Positions 19,750 through 31,970 of a DNA stretch of 64,000 bases are shown piece by piece (within the stretch, counting starts at the first letter, position 1; the number at the start of each line of letters is the position of its first letter). Where the stretch lies: positions 178,471,262 through 178,535,261 of the forward strand of contig OY998175.1 in assembly GCA_963921935.1 (NCBI GenBank), given 5' to 3'. Position numbers and translations under genes: made by a program. Under the pieces are notes generated by a model that was not told the origin of the DNA, ran no database searches, and saw only the letters and a list, made by a program, of their open reading frames with translations. Source of the DNA: Galeruca laticollis. Taxonomy: Eukaryota > Arthropoda > Insecta > Coleoptera > Chrysomelidae.

Positions 19750-20460
19750 AGAACATCTCACAGTGTACCTCCCTATTTATTTTTTCCAATTATTCCTTTA
19801 TTCTCTATCTCTTTGTCCTTTTTCATTGCCTTGTCTTCCTTGTTTTCCATATTTGCAGGCCATTTTTTTAGTTTTTTGACTCCGGTTTCTTCATTTTGTT
19901 TTCAATGTAATCCCATCTCCAGTCGGTATCATCAACAGTAATTTTTTGGTTACCAATTTTGACTGTTTTTCCCTCATTTCTTATTTCTCTTGCTTTTTCT
20001 CTTATTTATGTCTGATTATTTTGCTCGCTTTTTGATAAATTCTTTCATTGGTGCTTGTATATCAATTTCCTCTTCCTCATTTTCTAGCTCGAATATTTTC
20101 TCCCCAATTTTATCACTTTCTTAACGTTGACTTTTACTTCTAGGTGTTGCTTTGACATATTGGACATTCCTTGCATTCACACCATTTGATCCTGTGTCTA
20201 CTTTTGAACCACGTGTTTCCTCCTTTTTTCAAAGCTTCTACTGATTGTCTAAGATTTGCCATTTCTTCTCGATTTTTTTTATTTTCTTTCCTTATGTATT
20301 GGATTTCTTGTTTTAGTTCCATATTTTCATTTTTTATTTTAATTATTTCATCAGCCTTTGCACTGTATTTCACTAATTTAATTTTTTTTGTTAATTTGCA
20401 AACGCAAAAGCACTTTGCCGATAAGAGAGCTATTTGGAATGTGTTTTTACTCTTCAACTG
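19750..20460 (-). pseudogene. LINE ORF1-like coiled-coil protein remnant
   Basis: The clearest frame (20140-20460) has a coiled coil (DEIIKIKNENMELKQEIQYI, ENKKNREEMANLRQSVEAL) followed by a Cys-rich WCECKECPICQ end. Further along, after frameshifts, the minus strand reads EKAREIRNEGKTVKIGNQKI then TVDDTDWRW. This resembles the C-terminal domain of LINE ORF1 proteins and is the same block found fused to Gag at 15854-17593. It is a decayed donor-type sequence for that module. Confidence 0.55.
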
Positions 20461-21617
20461 CTAGAACTCGAATAATTGTTTTGTAATTGTATGGATTATT
20501 AGACAAATTCGGTAATTTAAACTGTTTCCGCAACACTGTGACGCTTCCCTGCTTATTTTTGTTTATAAATTATACCCATGCGAAGCGAACGTAATAGGTA
20601 ATGTTCTATTGTCTCATGTCCATGTTTATCTGTAGTTTTATGTTCAAAGTGTGAATAAAATTACTTCTCTTAATATTTCATCTTTTTATTTCAAGAACTG
20701 TGAAAAAAATATATACACAATTTTACGAAAAATTGAGGCATCTTATAAATCACCGTATATACAAAGAAAATACAGCGAAAAGAGAATATGGAGTGTGGAA
20801 TGTAGTGTCCAAGTTCAGATCATTTCACATTTATTGCGGAGTTCTTCCATCTACTCCGTATCACCGGCGGACGCAATATAAAGAACCAGTCTAGTAAATT
20901 AATACCATACATTCTCTAGTTATTTATATCTTTCGTGTGTTGGCAATATGTTACATGTATTAATCCAATAAATAAATATGACTGCCATAAATTGCCGGTT
21001 CGTTCTTCCAACTCAAGAAAAAAACTCTCGATGTAATTTATAATCCAATTAACTGGGCCTCGGGCTCGAGCCTCGATCCCGGCCCGGGCGCGGGGCCCCA
21101 GGACAAAGGAGCGTCATGATACGTTCGATATGTGCCCACATTGTGGTTACAAATATTATAGGTAATAATAGATGTTTTCAGATTTACGAGTTTGGAAAAA
21201 TAAATAAAAAGTTGCCAGTTTTTACCTTATTGGACCGTTCTTCTACTTTAGACGCCTCTTAAAGCGTCTACACACTATTTCCAATTTTTGTTCAGCACAA
21301 TATTTTATCTTAGGTATACATAATTTTTTAAACAAATACCGTTACACGTCATCAGTGACGTTGGCCTTACATCAGAATACTTACTAACTAATTAAAATAT
21401 TCCTGAGGAAGCTAATAATTCAAAAATGTTCACGAGCACACATAAACGTAGTCATACAAATAATAAAAAACCGAAAAAATGTGATGTGATTATAATAATA
21501 CTTTTAAAATTAGGTAATTAGCTGGTACACGTGTTATTCTTGATCATATAAAATAAGAATATTATTATGTAGAATAGTACCCAAAAAATGTACATTACAT
21601 ATAGTTTAACGTTACAA
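20461..21617. other. No gene recognised; one GC-rich block
   Basis: Mostly AT-rich with stops in all frames. The exception is 21056-21108, about 50 bp made almost wholly of G and C (GGGCCTCGGGCTCGAGCCTC; CCCGGCCCGGGCGCGGGGCC). It is not part of any element I can identify. Confidence 0.5.
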
Positions 21618-21712
21618 GGCCGATGTGTAGCAAATAACGGTTGAGGTTGAATATTGTAATCCGAGGCGCAGCCGAGGATTATAACAACCGAATCCATTAT
21701 TTGCGTATCGGC
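21618..21712. repeat. Imperfect 95-bp palindrome upstream of Crypton 1
   Basis: GGCCGAT...CAAATAA.GG.T at the left is answered by the reverse complement ending ATCGGCC at the right. The centre is TCCGAGGCGCAGCCGAGGA. It could form a long hairpin. It lies 190 bp before the recombinase start codon. Confidence 0.85.
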
Positions 21713-21902
21713 CGTGTGTCGTTCAAGACTTTTTGTAATCCCGCTGAAAGATTACATTTCGATTCAGAAGAAAGAACAAACCACGTACCTCGTAATTCTA
21801 CAGAAAAATCCCAACATCGTCTTGTCATGGAACAGCTTAACAATATCACAACAATAATAATTATAAGTTTTTGGTGTTCGCGAGTTCGCTTTAACAACGA
21901 CC

Positions 21903-22747
21903 ATGGATGAAATTGAGGAACAAAATCAAATTTCTTTAGAAATATTGGGAGAATTTTGTCCAGCGAGTATTGATTTACTGCCGAATGTAACTCAAGGGCG
22001 ATATCAAAAAGAATATGAAAATTTTGAAGAGTCGACTAAAAGCAGGAATGTAAAGGTGGTTACTGAAAATGTATTTAGCCTATACGAAAGGAAAAGCAGA
22101 GGTTTATTCTCCTAACTCGCTGTGGACCAAGATTTCAATGTTGAAACTTGCTTTGAAAGTTTTTGACATCATTGACATTTCAAGGTTAGTTATTTTAAAT
22201 CGTACACCATATAAGAGTAATACCTACAGAAATGGTTTTTTCAGATTTAGAAAATTATTTTAGTTCTTGACACGAAAGTCTGATGGATACACACCAACGA
22301 AAGGAAAAATTTTATCTGAAGAAGAAGCAACTAAGTTTTTGTTGGAGGCTAATAATCATACATGGTTGCTTGAAAAGGTTGTATCAACGTGTGGTATTTT
22401 TAGCGCATGTAGACGTGACGAACTTGTTAAGCTGACTGTGGATTATTGTGAAAGCACCAGTACCAGAGTTTTGGTTACATTGAGGTATACTAAAAACAAA
22501 TAGAACGGGGTATTTGTCGTTCCCAAAGAAGGACTTCCTTTTGACGCCTATGGTTTTACAAAAAATACGTAGATTTGCGGCTTTGCAGCTCTACACAGGT
22601 CACTCGTTTCGCTAATCCTCGACTAATATGCTGGTAGAAAATGGTGGCGATCTACTATCGGTAAAAGAACTTGGAAGTTGGAATTCTTCTGCGGAGTCAT
22701 ATATCAAAAATTCAGCTTCAAAGAGAATAAAAATAACGAGAAAATGA
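21903..22747 (+). pseudogene. Crypton-like tyrosine recombinase, copy 1
   Basis: The N-terminus (SIDLLPNVTQGRYQKEYENF) parallels the DNA-binding SAM-like region of the second copy at 44509. The catalytic domain has the first Arg in FSACRRDELVKLTV, and H-x-x-R as GHSFR, followed by NMLVENGGDLLSVKELGSW and a candidate Tyr in ESYIK. A probable 60-bp intron (22185-22244, GT...AG) joins SR to FRKLF. Defects are a frameshift near 22070, stops at 22261, 22501 and after GHSFR. Crypton elements move as DNA using such recombinases. Confidence 0.8.
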
Positions 22748-23154
22748 TTTCATAGTAATGAGGCCACACCGACAAGTTCAATTACTGGTGCCATACATGG
22801 TAAATCTCTCATCGATGGAATAGAAACTTCAAATAATAGCAATTATCAAATTACTTTTCAAATTTATAAATAGTTAGTATAAAAATTAACTGTCTCGACC
22901 CTTACTTCGTGGAATATGCTCATATTAGTGTTTTTAAATGAAAAGCACGGTCTCTAGTTAATTCCACAATATAATAAAAGTTATTGAAAATTCTAAAAAA
23001 TTGATAATTGTTTCGATAAATCAATATCATCGTCAGAATGACAGAAGTTACATTTCATTTTATGCCTACCTGATGTTTAGTAGTTATTTTTGGCTAGACC
23101 AAGAAGTAACCTAACTTGTGATAGGCTTAATATATGTTTATAGAAAAAAGAAGA
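22748..23154. other. No gene; probably 3' flank of Penelope-like copy 1
   Basis: AT-rich. On the minus strand 23040-23001 contains CTGACGATG, then ATCGAAAC, a CTGAnGA...GAAAC pattern often seen near Penelope-like 3' ends. The remainder is unassigned. Confidence 0.4.
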
Positions 23155-25318
23155 AGATGTGATATTACAAATATTGATGCTTAAATATTATTAGCCCTAT
23201 GGTGATATCCTGGATATATATCATGTCTTCTAATTTCCAGTTCTTCAAGGAAATCCAGTTCTTGTTTCTTTTCACAAATATGCAGCACTTCTAGTTCTGT
23301 GTTAGGTGTCAATGAATGATTGGTGTCAAGTAGATGTTTTGCGTAGTGGGATTTATCTGGTTGTTTTATTCTGTATGCTCGTAAGTGCTCACTGTATCTT
23401 ATTTCAAAATTCCTAAGGGTCTGACCCAAATAAACAGCATTACATTCTGGACATTTGAGTTTATATATACCTGACTTCTTTATTAGTGGTATTTTTGTTT
23501 TTACATTCAACAATTTTGTACTAACGTTACTTTCTGTTTTAAAAGAAATTGTTGTATTCGGTGCTGAAGACATTATCTTTGAAATATTATTAGAAATATT
23601 TCCTGCATATGTGATGGTTTTATAAGTTTCAATTTCATCAGCTTGTTTAGGATATATTAGTTGCAATGCCACTTTTTCTTCTTTTTTACTAATTAGCTTA
23701 TTTATCATATCTAATGGATAACCGTTAGATGTTGCTATTTGTCAAATTGTATTAATCTCTCTATCAAAATTACATTTGTTCATAGGAACTGAAAAAGCTC
23801 TATGTATCATTGAATTATATGCTGCTAGTCTGTGTGACATAGGGTGGTTAGAATTGAATGGAATTGTCACATCAGTCTGTGTTGGTTTTCGGTAAATTGA
23901 ATAATCAAGTACATTATTAACTCTTTGAATTTTTAAATCAAGAAAATTGAGCTATTTTCTTCAATTTCTAATGTAAATTTAATTTTTGGGTGTAAATTAT
24001 TGATTTGGTTGAAAAATACATCTAATTGTCGTTCACTACCCATAAAACAAGGTAATATGTCATCTACATATCTATACCAAAATAAAATATTTTTCGAAAT
24101 ATTACTTTCAAAGATCTTTCTTCCTAAATTGTCCATAAAAATGTTTGCTAAAATAGGTGATATAGGGCTTCCCATTGGTAAACCTTCATTTTGAATATAT
24201 ATCTTATTGTCAAAAGTGGAATAATTCTGATTAATGCATACATCAAATAAATTAAGTATATCTGATATTATTCCTGGATTAATATTTTTATCTTCTAGTA
24301 ATTTTCTCACAAGTGTTAGACAATCTTTAGGAGGAAATTTAGTGAACATATTAGTTACATCGAACGAAATGAGTTTATAGTTATCTTGCAAGTGGATTGC
24401 TTTCAACTTTTTGATTAGTTCTATTGAATTTCTAATTGAGTACTGAGATTCATATCCGCAAGTATTGAGTATATTGTTGAGCTTCTTTGCCAATATATTA
24501 TTAGGAGCATTAACATAAGAGACTACAGGTCTAATTGGTTTCGTTATTTTATGTAATTTAACTGTTCCATATAATTGTGGACAATGAGGATTCTTATGTA
24601 TGATAGACCTCTTTTCGTAATCATTTAAAAGATAATTTGAATTATTAACAATATCCCTCACATTATTAGAAAACTTTTTTGTTGGGTCTGCTTTAAGAAC
24701 TTTTACATCGCTGGATTCTATAAAGTTATATACTTTGGAATTGTAATTTTCAGTCGTCAAAATGACAGTTGTGTTCCCCTTATCAGATTTTGTAACTGTT
24801 AGGTTATTATCCTCTATCTTCTTTTTTATTGCATTTAAAACTGTAATGTCATTTTTTGTTTGACGTTAAACTTTTGAAGGTTCAATATTTTTGATTAAAT
24901 TGGCAATTTTTAATTTCTCATAATGAAAATTATTTGAATTAGATTTTAAAGCAATTTCTGACTCTGTAGCTATAATTTGTTTAATATTATTCGTAAATTT
25001 TGGTGGTATGCTGTACTTTAAACCTTTATTTGAAAATTTTATTTCACTATCTGTAAAATTAGTGTCTGAAAGGTTTTCAAATCGTGATGCAAAGTGTGTT
25101 GGTATGTAGGTACTTACAGTTTCATGATGTTTTGAGTATTGAATTTTATGTTGTGTGTGTTCAAGATTCTGTAACTTCTTTTCTTGTTTCTTAAATTTCA
25201 TATGCTTCATCGTGCTGACATTTTCTCTAATTTTGTCGTCCATACAGTCAAATTATACTGGATGTAATTGGAATGTGAGTTCTGAATGTACAACTTTTAT
25301 GTAGTTGTCTAAGGAGTC
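23155..25318 (-). mobile_element. Penelope-like element, copy 1 (5'-truncated)
   Basis: On the minus strand the order is an N-terminal region, a reverse transcriptase, then a GIY-YIG endonuclease, the signature architecture of Penelope-like elements. Its 5' part is truncated at 25318, where it abuts copy 2 in the opposite direction. The two copies are nearly identical over their shared length, so they are a recent pair. Confidence 0.93.
23181..25243 (-). pseudogene. Penelope-like polyprotein (RT + GIY-YIG), copy 1
   Basis: The N-terminal part (24866-25243) contains a KKQEKKLQNLEHTQHKIQ basic helix. The RT (23933-24760) has LHKITKPIRPVVSYVNAP, motif A KLISFDVTNMFTKFPPKDCL, motif B NEGLPMGSPISPILANIFMD and the catalytic YRYVDD. 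After a break (23709-23932) the GIY-YIG domain (23181-23708) shows SGIYKLKCPECNAVYLGQT followed by FEIRYSEHLRAYR, with a conserved Arg and a downstream Glu-rich EELEIRRHDIYPGYHH end. Frame breaks at about 24865 and 23932 inactivate it, though each domain is well preserved. Confidence 0.92.
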
Positions 25319-27188
25319 TGTACCAGAAGTTACTACAAAAACGTTACAAAGCATCACAAAACATTTGGTTTAACCAAGAATGCCTTAGGAAAAAGGTAAT
25401 ACCAAATTATGTGAATATAAAATGTCACACTAAAACACCACAAACACAAAAAGCTATAAAATGTGCTCAACGAGTTTGGATAAAATCAGAATGTAAGAAA
25501 TGTTTCAAAGTTAGAGACTCCTTAGACAACTACATAAAAGTTGTACATTCAGAACTCACATTCCAATTACATCCAGTAGAATTTGACTGTTTGGATGACA
25601 AAATTAGAGAAAATGTCAGCACGATGAAGCATATGAAATTTAAGAAACAAGAAAAGAAGTTACAGAATCTTGAACACACACAACATAAAATTCAATACTC
25701 AAAACATCATGAAACTGTAAGTACCTACATACCAACACACTTTGCACCACGATTTGAAAACCTTTCAGACACTAATTTTACAGATAGTGAAATAGAATTT
25801 TCAAATAAAGGTTTAAAGTACAGCATACTACCAAAATTTACGAATAATATTAAACAAATTATAGCTACAGAGTCAGAAATAGCTTTAAAATCTAATTCAA
25901 ATAATTTTCTTTATGAGAAATTAAAAATAGCCAATTTAATCGAAAATATTGAACCTTCAAAAGTTAAACGTCAAACAAAAAATGACATTACAGTTTTAAA
26001 TGCAATAAAAAAGAAGATAGAGGATAATAACCTAACAGTTACAAAATCTGATAAGGGGAACACAACTGTCATTTTGACGACTGAAAATTACAATTCCAAA
26101 GTATATAACTTTATAGAGTCCAGCGATGTAAAAGTTCTTAAAGCCTACCCAACTAAAAAGTTTTCTAATAATGTAAGGGATATTGTTAATAATTCAAATT
26201 ATCTTTTAAATGATTACGAAAAGAGGTCTATCATACATAAGAATCCTCATTGTCCACAATTATGTGGAACAGTTAAATTACATAAAATAACGAAACCAAT
26301 TAGACCTGTAGTCTCTTATGTTAATGCTCCTAATAATATATTGGCAAAGAAGCTCAACAATATACTCAATACTTGCGGATATGAATCTCAGTACTCAATT
26401 AGAAATTCAATAGAGCTAATCAAAAAGTTGAAAGCAATCCACTTGCAAGATAACTATAAACTCATTTCGTTCGATGTAACTAATATGTTTACTAAAATTC
26501 CTCCTAAAGATTGTCTAACACTTGTGAGAAAATTACTAGAAGATAAAAATATTAATCCAGGAATAATATCAGATATACTTAATTTATTTGATGTATGCAT
26601 TAATCAGAATTATTTCACTTTTGACAATAAGATATATATTCAAAATGAAGGTTTACCAATGGGAAGCCCTATATCACCTATTTTAGCAAACATTTTTATG
26701 GACAATTTAGAAAGAAAGATCTTTGAAAGTAATATTTCGAAAAATATTTTATTTTGGTATAGATATGTAGATGACATGATTAGCTTGTTTTATGGGTAGT
26801 GAACGACAATTAGATGTATTTTTCAACCACATCAATAACAATTCAAAGATTTAATAATGTACTTGATTATTTCATTTACAGAAAATCAACTCACACTGAT
26901 ATGACTATTCCATATAATTCCAATAATCCCATGTCACATAAATTAGCAGCATATAATTCAATGATACACAGAGCTTTTTCAGTTCCTATGAACAAATATA
27001 ATTTTAGTAGAGAAATTAATACAATTAAACAAATAGCAACATCCAATGGTTATCTATTACATATGATAAATAAATTAATCAATGAAAAGGAGGAAAAAGT
27101 GACATTACAACTAATATCTACTGAACAAACTAACGAAATAAAAATTATAAAACCATCACATATGCAAATAATATTTCTAATAATATTT
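25319..27188 (+). mobile_element. Penelope-like element, copy 2, left part
   Basis: This copy runs opposite to copy 1, 5' end to 5' end, and extends about 190 bp further upstream than copy 1. It is interrupted at 27188 by an I-type LINE and resumes at 32487-32611, where similarity to copy 1's GIY-YIG start continues (GTACAAAATTGTTAAATGT, then GAAGTCTGGTATATATA). Confidence 0.92.
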
Positions 27189-27230
27189 TTTTTTGTTCCT
27201 CGCATCAACCAAGTTGGTTATTGGCGATGG
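25411..27230 (+). pseudogene. Penelope-like polyprotein N-terminus and RT, copy 2
   Basis: A 462-codon frame (25411-26799) covers the N-terminal domain and the RT through motif C. Visible are SDKGNTTVILTTENYNSKVY, motif A LISFDVTNMFTKIPPKD, motif B GLPMGSPISPILANIFMDN and YRYVDDMI. One extra base just after the catalytic box shifts the frame, and about 60 bp present in copy 1 are missing near 26835. A second frame (26814-27183) carries the linker toward the endonuclease until the LINE insertion. The upstream start is uncertain because no Met with good context is obvious. Confidence 0.9.
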
Positions 27231-27244
27231 CTTTAACAATATAA

Positions 27245-30200
27245 TCACAGCTTATAGAGTAGAGAGGGATTTGACAGATATTTATAAATATTATCCACAT
27301 CGCAATCCTTTCCTAGCAGGGTATTCACGTCATTTGGAAAATGACATTGTTGTCTTTGCGATGTGTATAATGTACATTCTGATAGTATATGTTTTACATT
27401 TAGTTCACGGCTACAAATTATACACATAGATTTATCAGTTTTACGTATTAAATATTCATGCGTAAGTTTAGTGTGACCTATTCTTAGTCTGGTTATTACG
27501 ACCTGTTTTAAGCGGTTACTGCACATTCGCGGCCACTGTTTGACACTTTCCTTTATTTGTCTTAATTTTTGGAGTGATCCTTGCCACTCCGATTGCCACC
27601 GAGAATTAATTCTCATTTTGATGTAGGTTTTCACGTCACTGTAAACCGCACTGTTTACTATATGTACATCTCTGCATACTGTAGCGTCTTTTGCATGTCT
27701 GTCAGCATCTTCGTTTCCTTGTATTCCTTGATGAGAGGGCACCCATAAGAATCTGACATCCAAGTTGTTGTTTTGTAGTAGATGCAGTTGAGTCTTGATT
27801 TGTAGTCAAGGTACTTAGGGCACTTAAGGAGTCTGTTATTATTTTAGTTTTTTCAGGTTAGACGATTGAATTTCGATTAAAGCTTGTAGGATAGCATATA
27901 TTTCTCCTGTATACACAGAACTTACGTCGGGTAATTTATATTTCAAAGGTGGTTGATAGGAAGTGATAACAGCAGCTCCAACTCCATTTGGGGTTTTGGA
28001 TGCATCAGTATATATTTTATGAAAGTTAGAATACATGGAGAGTTTCGTGTGAAACTTCTGATATACTGTGGAGACTGGAGTTTCTGCCTTGTTAAAGTTA
28101 GTTGAGCTGGTGTCTATGCTCGGAATTTTAATAAGCCATGGCGGTGGTATATCAACATTTGCTTCTAGTTTGGAAGGTATCTGCATGTCTAGTTGTATGA
28201 TATATTTGGAAACTCTCTGATAGAAGGGGTTGTCGACTCTTTTCCTGAATTCGTAGGTGTTCTGATATCTATTTGCAACTGTGTTATTGTAGTTTGGATG
28301 ATCTTGGTTGCCCATTATAGTACTGGCATATGACAATGTCAGGTACTGCCTTCTTTTATCTAGTGATTGCTCTCTCAGCTCTACTAGGGGATGTTCTATA
28401 AGCTCCAGAAATGATGCGCAATGCTTGGTTTGCTATGACATCTAAACGTTTTAATATGCGTTTTTTAGAGGAGGCGTAGGCGATGGATCCATAATCGATC
28501 TTGGATCTAATAAGATGACTGTAGATTAGGAGTAAAGTTTCTCGATCAGATCCCCACTCTCTGTTTGCGAGGACTTTTAATAGATTTTGTCCATTCTGAC
28601 ATCTAACGACTAGATTCTTAATATGTTCATCCCAATTTATTTGCGAGTCGAAGATCATTCCCAGAAATGTGATTTTTGACACATACCCGAGGGGACTACC
28701 ATTTAGTTCAAGTAGTGACTTTTGGCCTACTTCTCTCATGGAGAATATTATACATTTGGTTTTCTCTGCAGAGAAATAAAAACCGGAGTCCTTAGACTTT
28801 CAAGTATGTTTATGTGTGATTGTAGAATCGATTTCATTGTTGTTAGATTTTCACTTTTTATGTACATTACCAGATCATCCGCATACAGTCGGACTTTTAT
28901 TGGTTTCTGTATATTAGTGGTGATGTTATTTATAGCTATAAGGAATAAAGTTGGGCTGATTACTGATCCCTGCGGTGTTCCATGTTGTTGTGTTTTTAGA
29001 TCGGAGATCAAGCCATTTATCCTAACTTGGAAACTTCTATTATTTAGAAAATTGTAAATGAAAGCCAGCATGTTTCTCTCTATATTCCATTCTTGCAAGG
29101 TTTTTACTATGTTAGGCCTCCATGCCGTATTGAATACTTTGTTTATGTCAAAAAATACAGCTATACATTTCTGATTGTTTGCTAAAGCCTCATGTATGTC
29201 GCTTTCTAAGTCGATAATGTTATCGATTGTGCTTTTGTGTTTTCTAAATCCACTCTGTTCTGGTATTATCAATTTTCTTCGTTCTAACTCCCAAACAAGT
29301 CTGTTATTGATTATTTTTTCTAGTAATTTGCACATGGTGCAAGTTAGGGATATCGGTCTATAAGAATCGACTAATAATTTATTTTTCCCTGTCTTCTGAA
29401 TGGGTATAATTATTCCTTGTGACCATTTTTTTGGGAACGTACGTTTTGTCTATATTTGATTAAATATTTTTAGCAGTGTTGCTTTAGCTGTTTCTGGGAA
29501 GTGTTGCATAAAGCTAATAGGCACGTTGTCTGGCCCTGGGCTGCAATCATCAAAAGAAGTAAATGCCTCGTCAAACTCTCTCTTTAGGAGGGGCTTGTTG
29601 ATGTCCGTGTTTATATTGTTAATGTGAAAGTTGCGTAGACTGGTTTCATTATTTTCCAGGAAATTTTCTTCGAAAGCAGCATCGCTAGATTGTTTCTCTT
29701 AATTGCTGGCTAGTAAATCAGCAATTTGTTTTGGATTCCTAATGATTTGTCCGTTATCTTCTAAGGCAGCAATTTTCTGATATGATTTGTGTCCCGATAT
29801 TTGCCTAATTTTTCTCCAGATAGTGCTAATATTAGTTGAACTATTTATATTTTGTACGTAAGTCTTCCAGCACTCTTTTCTACTTTTTTTAGCGTATATC
29901 TTGTCTTAGCTCTAAGGTTCTTAAATCTTGCTAGATTTTCAGGAGACTTGTATTTTTTGTAGCGATTAAATGCTGCTTTACTTGCTTTTATTGCCTGACG
30001 ACAGTCGTCATTCCACCAGGGTACCGGATTGTGGCTTCTGATGGTTTCTGTCATCCCAATACTGTGTTTGGCGGCTTGTTCAATTATTTTGGTAAATTCG
30101 TTAACTGTTTCGTCGATATCCTCTGTTATTTTATATTGAGAAAGTAATGTTTCAATATTTAGAGAAAATTGATTCCAGTTTGCATTGTTAAGACGCTATT

Positions 30201-30879
30201 TTTGTAAAGGTTTGCTATTTTCTGCGCCGGTTCTAATGTCAGAGATTATTATTGGGAAGTGATCGCTGTCATAGAGATATGGCATTACTTCCCAGTTTAA
30301 GAGAGGAGTAATAGCGACATCACATATTGCCAAGTCTATAGCAGACGATGTCCCATTGTATGAGTTGAATCTTGTGTTAGATCCATTATTAAGCAAAGTG
30401 AGGTTGTAGTCATTCATAATTTCCTCAGTAAGATTACCTCTATCGTCTTGTTTCTCCGATCACCACAATAAATTGTGACCGTTGAAGTCTCCGACAATTA
30501 TACGAGGTTGAGGTATTTGTTCAATCAAGTTCACCAAGTCATTTTTATTGAGAATAATATTGGAAGGAATGTAAATATTGCAAATATTTATTTTAGATGG
30601 ATCGAAAACAGTAACCGCAGCAGCTTCTAGATCTTAGGTTATGTCAATTTTATTTGATTGGATATTATTTTTAACGTATGTGGCAACACCCCCCTGGCTC
30701 CTTTCTCTAGTGGGTCTTTTTTTATAGTATATGTTATAGTTTTTCAAGTTATGTACATTACTGTCTTTAAAATGTGTTTCCTGTAAACAAATAGAATTTG
30801 GTTTGTACTCAGACAATAGTTGTTTCAACATTTCATAGTGTACGTAATAACCATTTAAATTCCATTGAAGTATGTCCAT
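27245..30879 (-). pseudogene. I-type ORF2 (endonuclease, RT, RNase H), multiply broken
   Basis: The start (MDILQWNLNGYYVHYEMLKQ, then SICLQETHFK) is an APE endonuclease; IIVGDFNGHNLLW and DSDHFPIII mark further endonuclease motifs. The RT shows SYRPISLTCTMCKLLEKII, FDINKVFNTAWR, GTPQGSVISPTLF and RLYADDLVMYI, then TFLGMIFDSQINWDEHIKNL. RNase H follows with IYTDASKTPNGVGAAV, GEIYAILQAL and the C-terminal WVPSHQGIQGNEDADRHAKD, ending in a Cys/His-rich tail (CIICSRELNVKHILSEC). Stops or frameshifts occur near 30634, 30450, 30196, 29845, 29400, 28748, 28350 and 27800. Confidence 0.92.
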
Positions 30880-30881
30880 TT

Positions 30882-31970
30882 CTAATATGATGATTGTGTC
30901 GATGACTCACTTCTAGAGTCAATGGGGCCTTCTGATATGTATAGTCGTAATCGTTTTCTTATCTTGGTTAAGCGGATTTTTAGGGATTTGTTCGTGATTT
31001 GGGGGTACACTTTTTCCAGCATATTAATGAGAGACTCAAAATCTGAGGTATAATTTCTTATGGTACTGATTGGATCACTAGAACCATGAATATTGGTAAT
31101 CAAATCTGTCAGTTGATCATAATTTAATATTAGTTCGTCTTCGTGTTCCTCAATGAATGTGTTGGCGGGTTCCATCATTTTCATTATTTCGTCAAGCCCA
31201 ACTTTCTTAGGTTTTTTTTCTTTAGGTGTTTTGAAAGTTGTTTCCTCTTCAGTGGTGTTATCTGGTATTGGCGGACTTTCAATTTCGTTGATTTTTCTTG
31301 TGTTGGTTTCTATGTGATCATTATTTATTATGTCTATTTGGTTTGTTTCAAGTTCGGTTGAGTTGTTAATGGATTTAGGTTGGAGTGTAGGAGGAGTAAT
31401 ATTGATTTTCTCTGGTGGTGTAGGAAAAGAAACGTTAGCTTGAGCTTGGGCTGTAGACGTAGTGGTGTTGCTGCCTCTTATATTTGATTGGGAGTGTAGT
31501 GGCATGTTAGGAGTATTATTAACTTGGCTGGAATAGGTACAGTTGTATGCAGTGTGACCTGGTTGTTTGCATTTATAACAACCTTGCCCATCCATGTTGA
31601 GAAAAATACGATAACTGGTTGTTTCGAATTGTATAAGGAGACTGTCTGGTACTGTAAGGTTATTTGGTGGATCAATATATACTTGACGTCGGAAACTGAG
31701 TATATGGCTGTACGCGGGATCAGTTACACCAATTCTTAGGATTGTTATATTTAACATTAGTTTTAGTCCAATATTTTCTAAGGATTCTTGGATAATTTCG
31801 TTAGGGATTGAAAGGCAAACATTTGAAATTACAAGTCTTTCTGCTGGAGTAAGCATCCTACGAGCTTTGATTTGTTGGCCATTAATAATAATTTCTCCTC
31901 CTTGCTCTTTCAAAAATTTTTCTACAATCTGTTTCGATGATAAATATATACATATTCTGTCATTAGCCAT
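30882..31970 (-). CDS. I-type LINE ORF1 (Gag-like, one zinc knuckle)
   Basis: This is an intact 362-codon frame. Residues 1-130 form an RRM-like nucleic-acid-binding region (IYLSSKQIVEKFLKEQGGEI, PAERLVISNVCLSIPNEII). A single CCHC knuckle, CYKCKQPGHTAYNC, lies at about 135-148. A long low-complexity Pro/Thr/Asn region leads to a C-terminal helical domain (LNYDQLTDLITNIHGSSDPI). It would coat the element RNA. It ends 3 bp before the ORF2 start, and unlike ORF2 it has no internal stop. Confidence 0.88.
   Translation of the reverse strand: MANDRICIYLSSKQIVEKFLKEQGGEIIINGQQIKARRMLTPAERLVISNVCLSIPNEIIQESLENIGLKLMLNITILRIGVTDPAYSHILSFRRQVYIDPPNNLTVPDSLLIQFETTSYRIFLNMDGQGCYKCKQPGHTAYNCTYSSQVNNTPNMPLHSQSNIRGSNTTTSTAQAQANVSFPTPPEKINITPPTLQPKSINNSTELETNQIDIINNDHIETNTRKINEIESPPIPDNTTEEETTFKTPKEKKPKKVGLDEIMKMMEPANTFIEEHEDELILNYDQLTDLITNIHGSSDPISTIRNYTSDFESLINMLEKVYPQITNKSLKIRLTKIRKRLRLYISEGPIDSRSESSTQSSY

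Larger units (their letters stand above)
19115..20460 (-). mobile_element. LINE remnant (ORF1-like part and ORF2 N-terminal RT part)
   Basis: Two minus-strand coding remnants lie in the same orientation. One is an ORF1-like coiled-coil and C-terminal domain region at about 19750-20460. The other is an RTE-like pre-RT segment at 19115-19507. A satellite-element copy (19489-19713) lies between them. The endonuclease is missing, so the internal structure is deleted or two related fragments are juxtaposed. Confidence 0.6.

Noticed and set aside
20651..20894. Two overlapping small ORFs as a gene
   Set aside because: No motif, different frames of the same stretch, and no supporting context.
21056..21108. 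GC-rich block as rRNA or tRNA gene
   Set aside because: No tRNA fold or conserved rDNA landmark is visible; too short.
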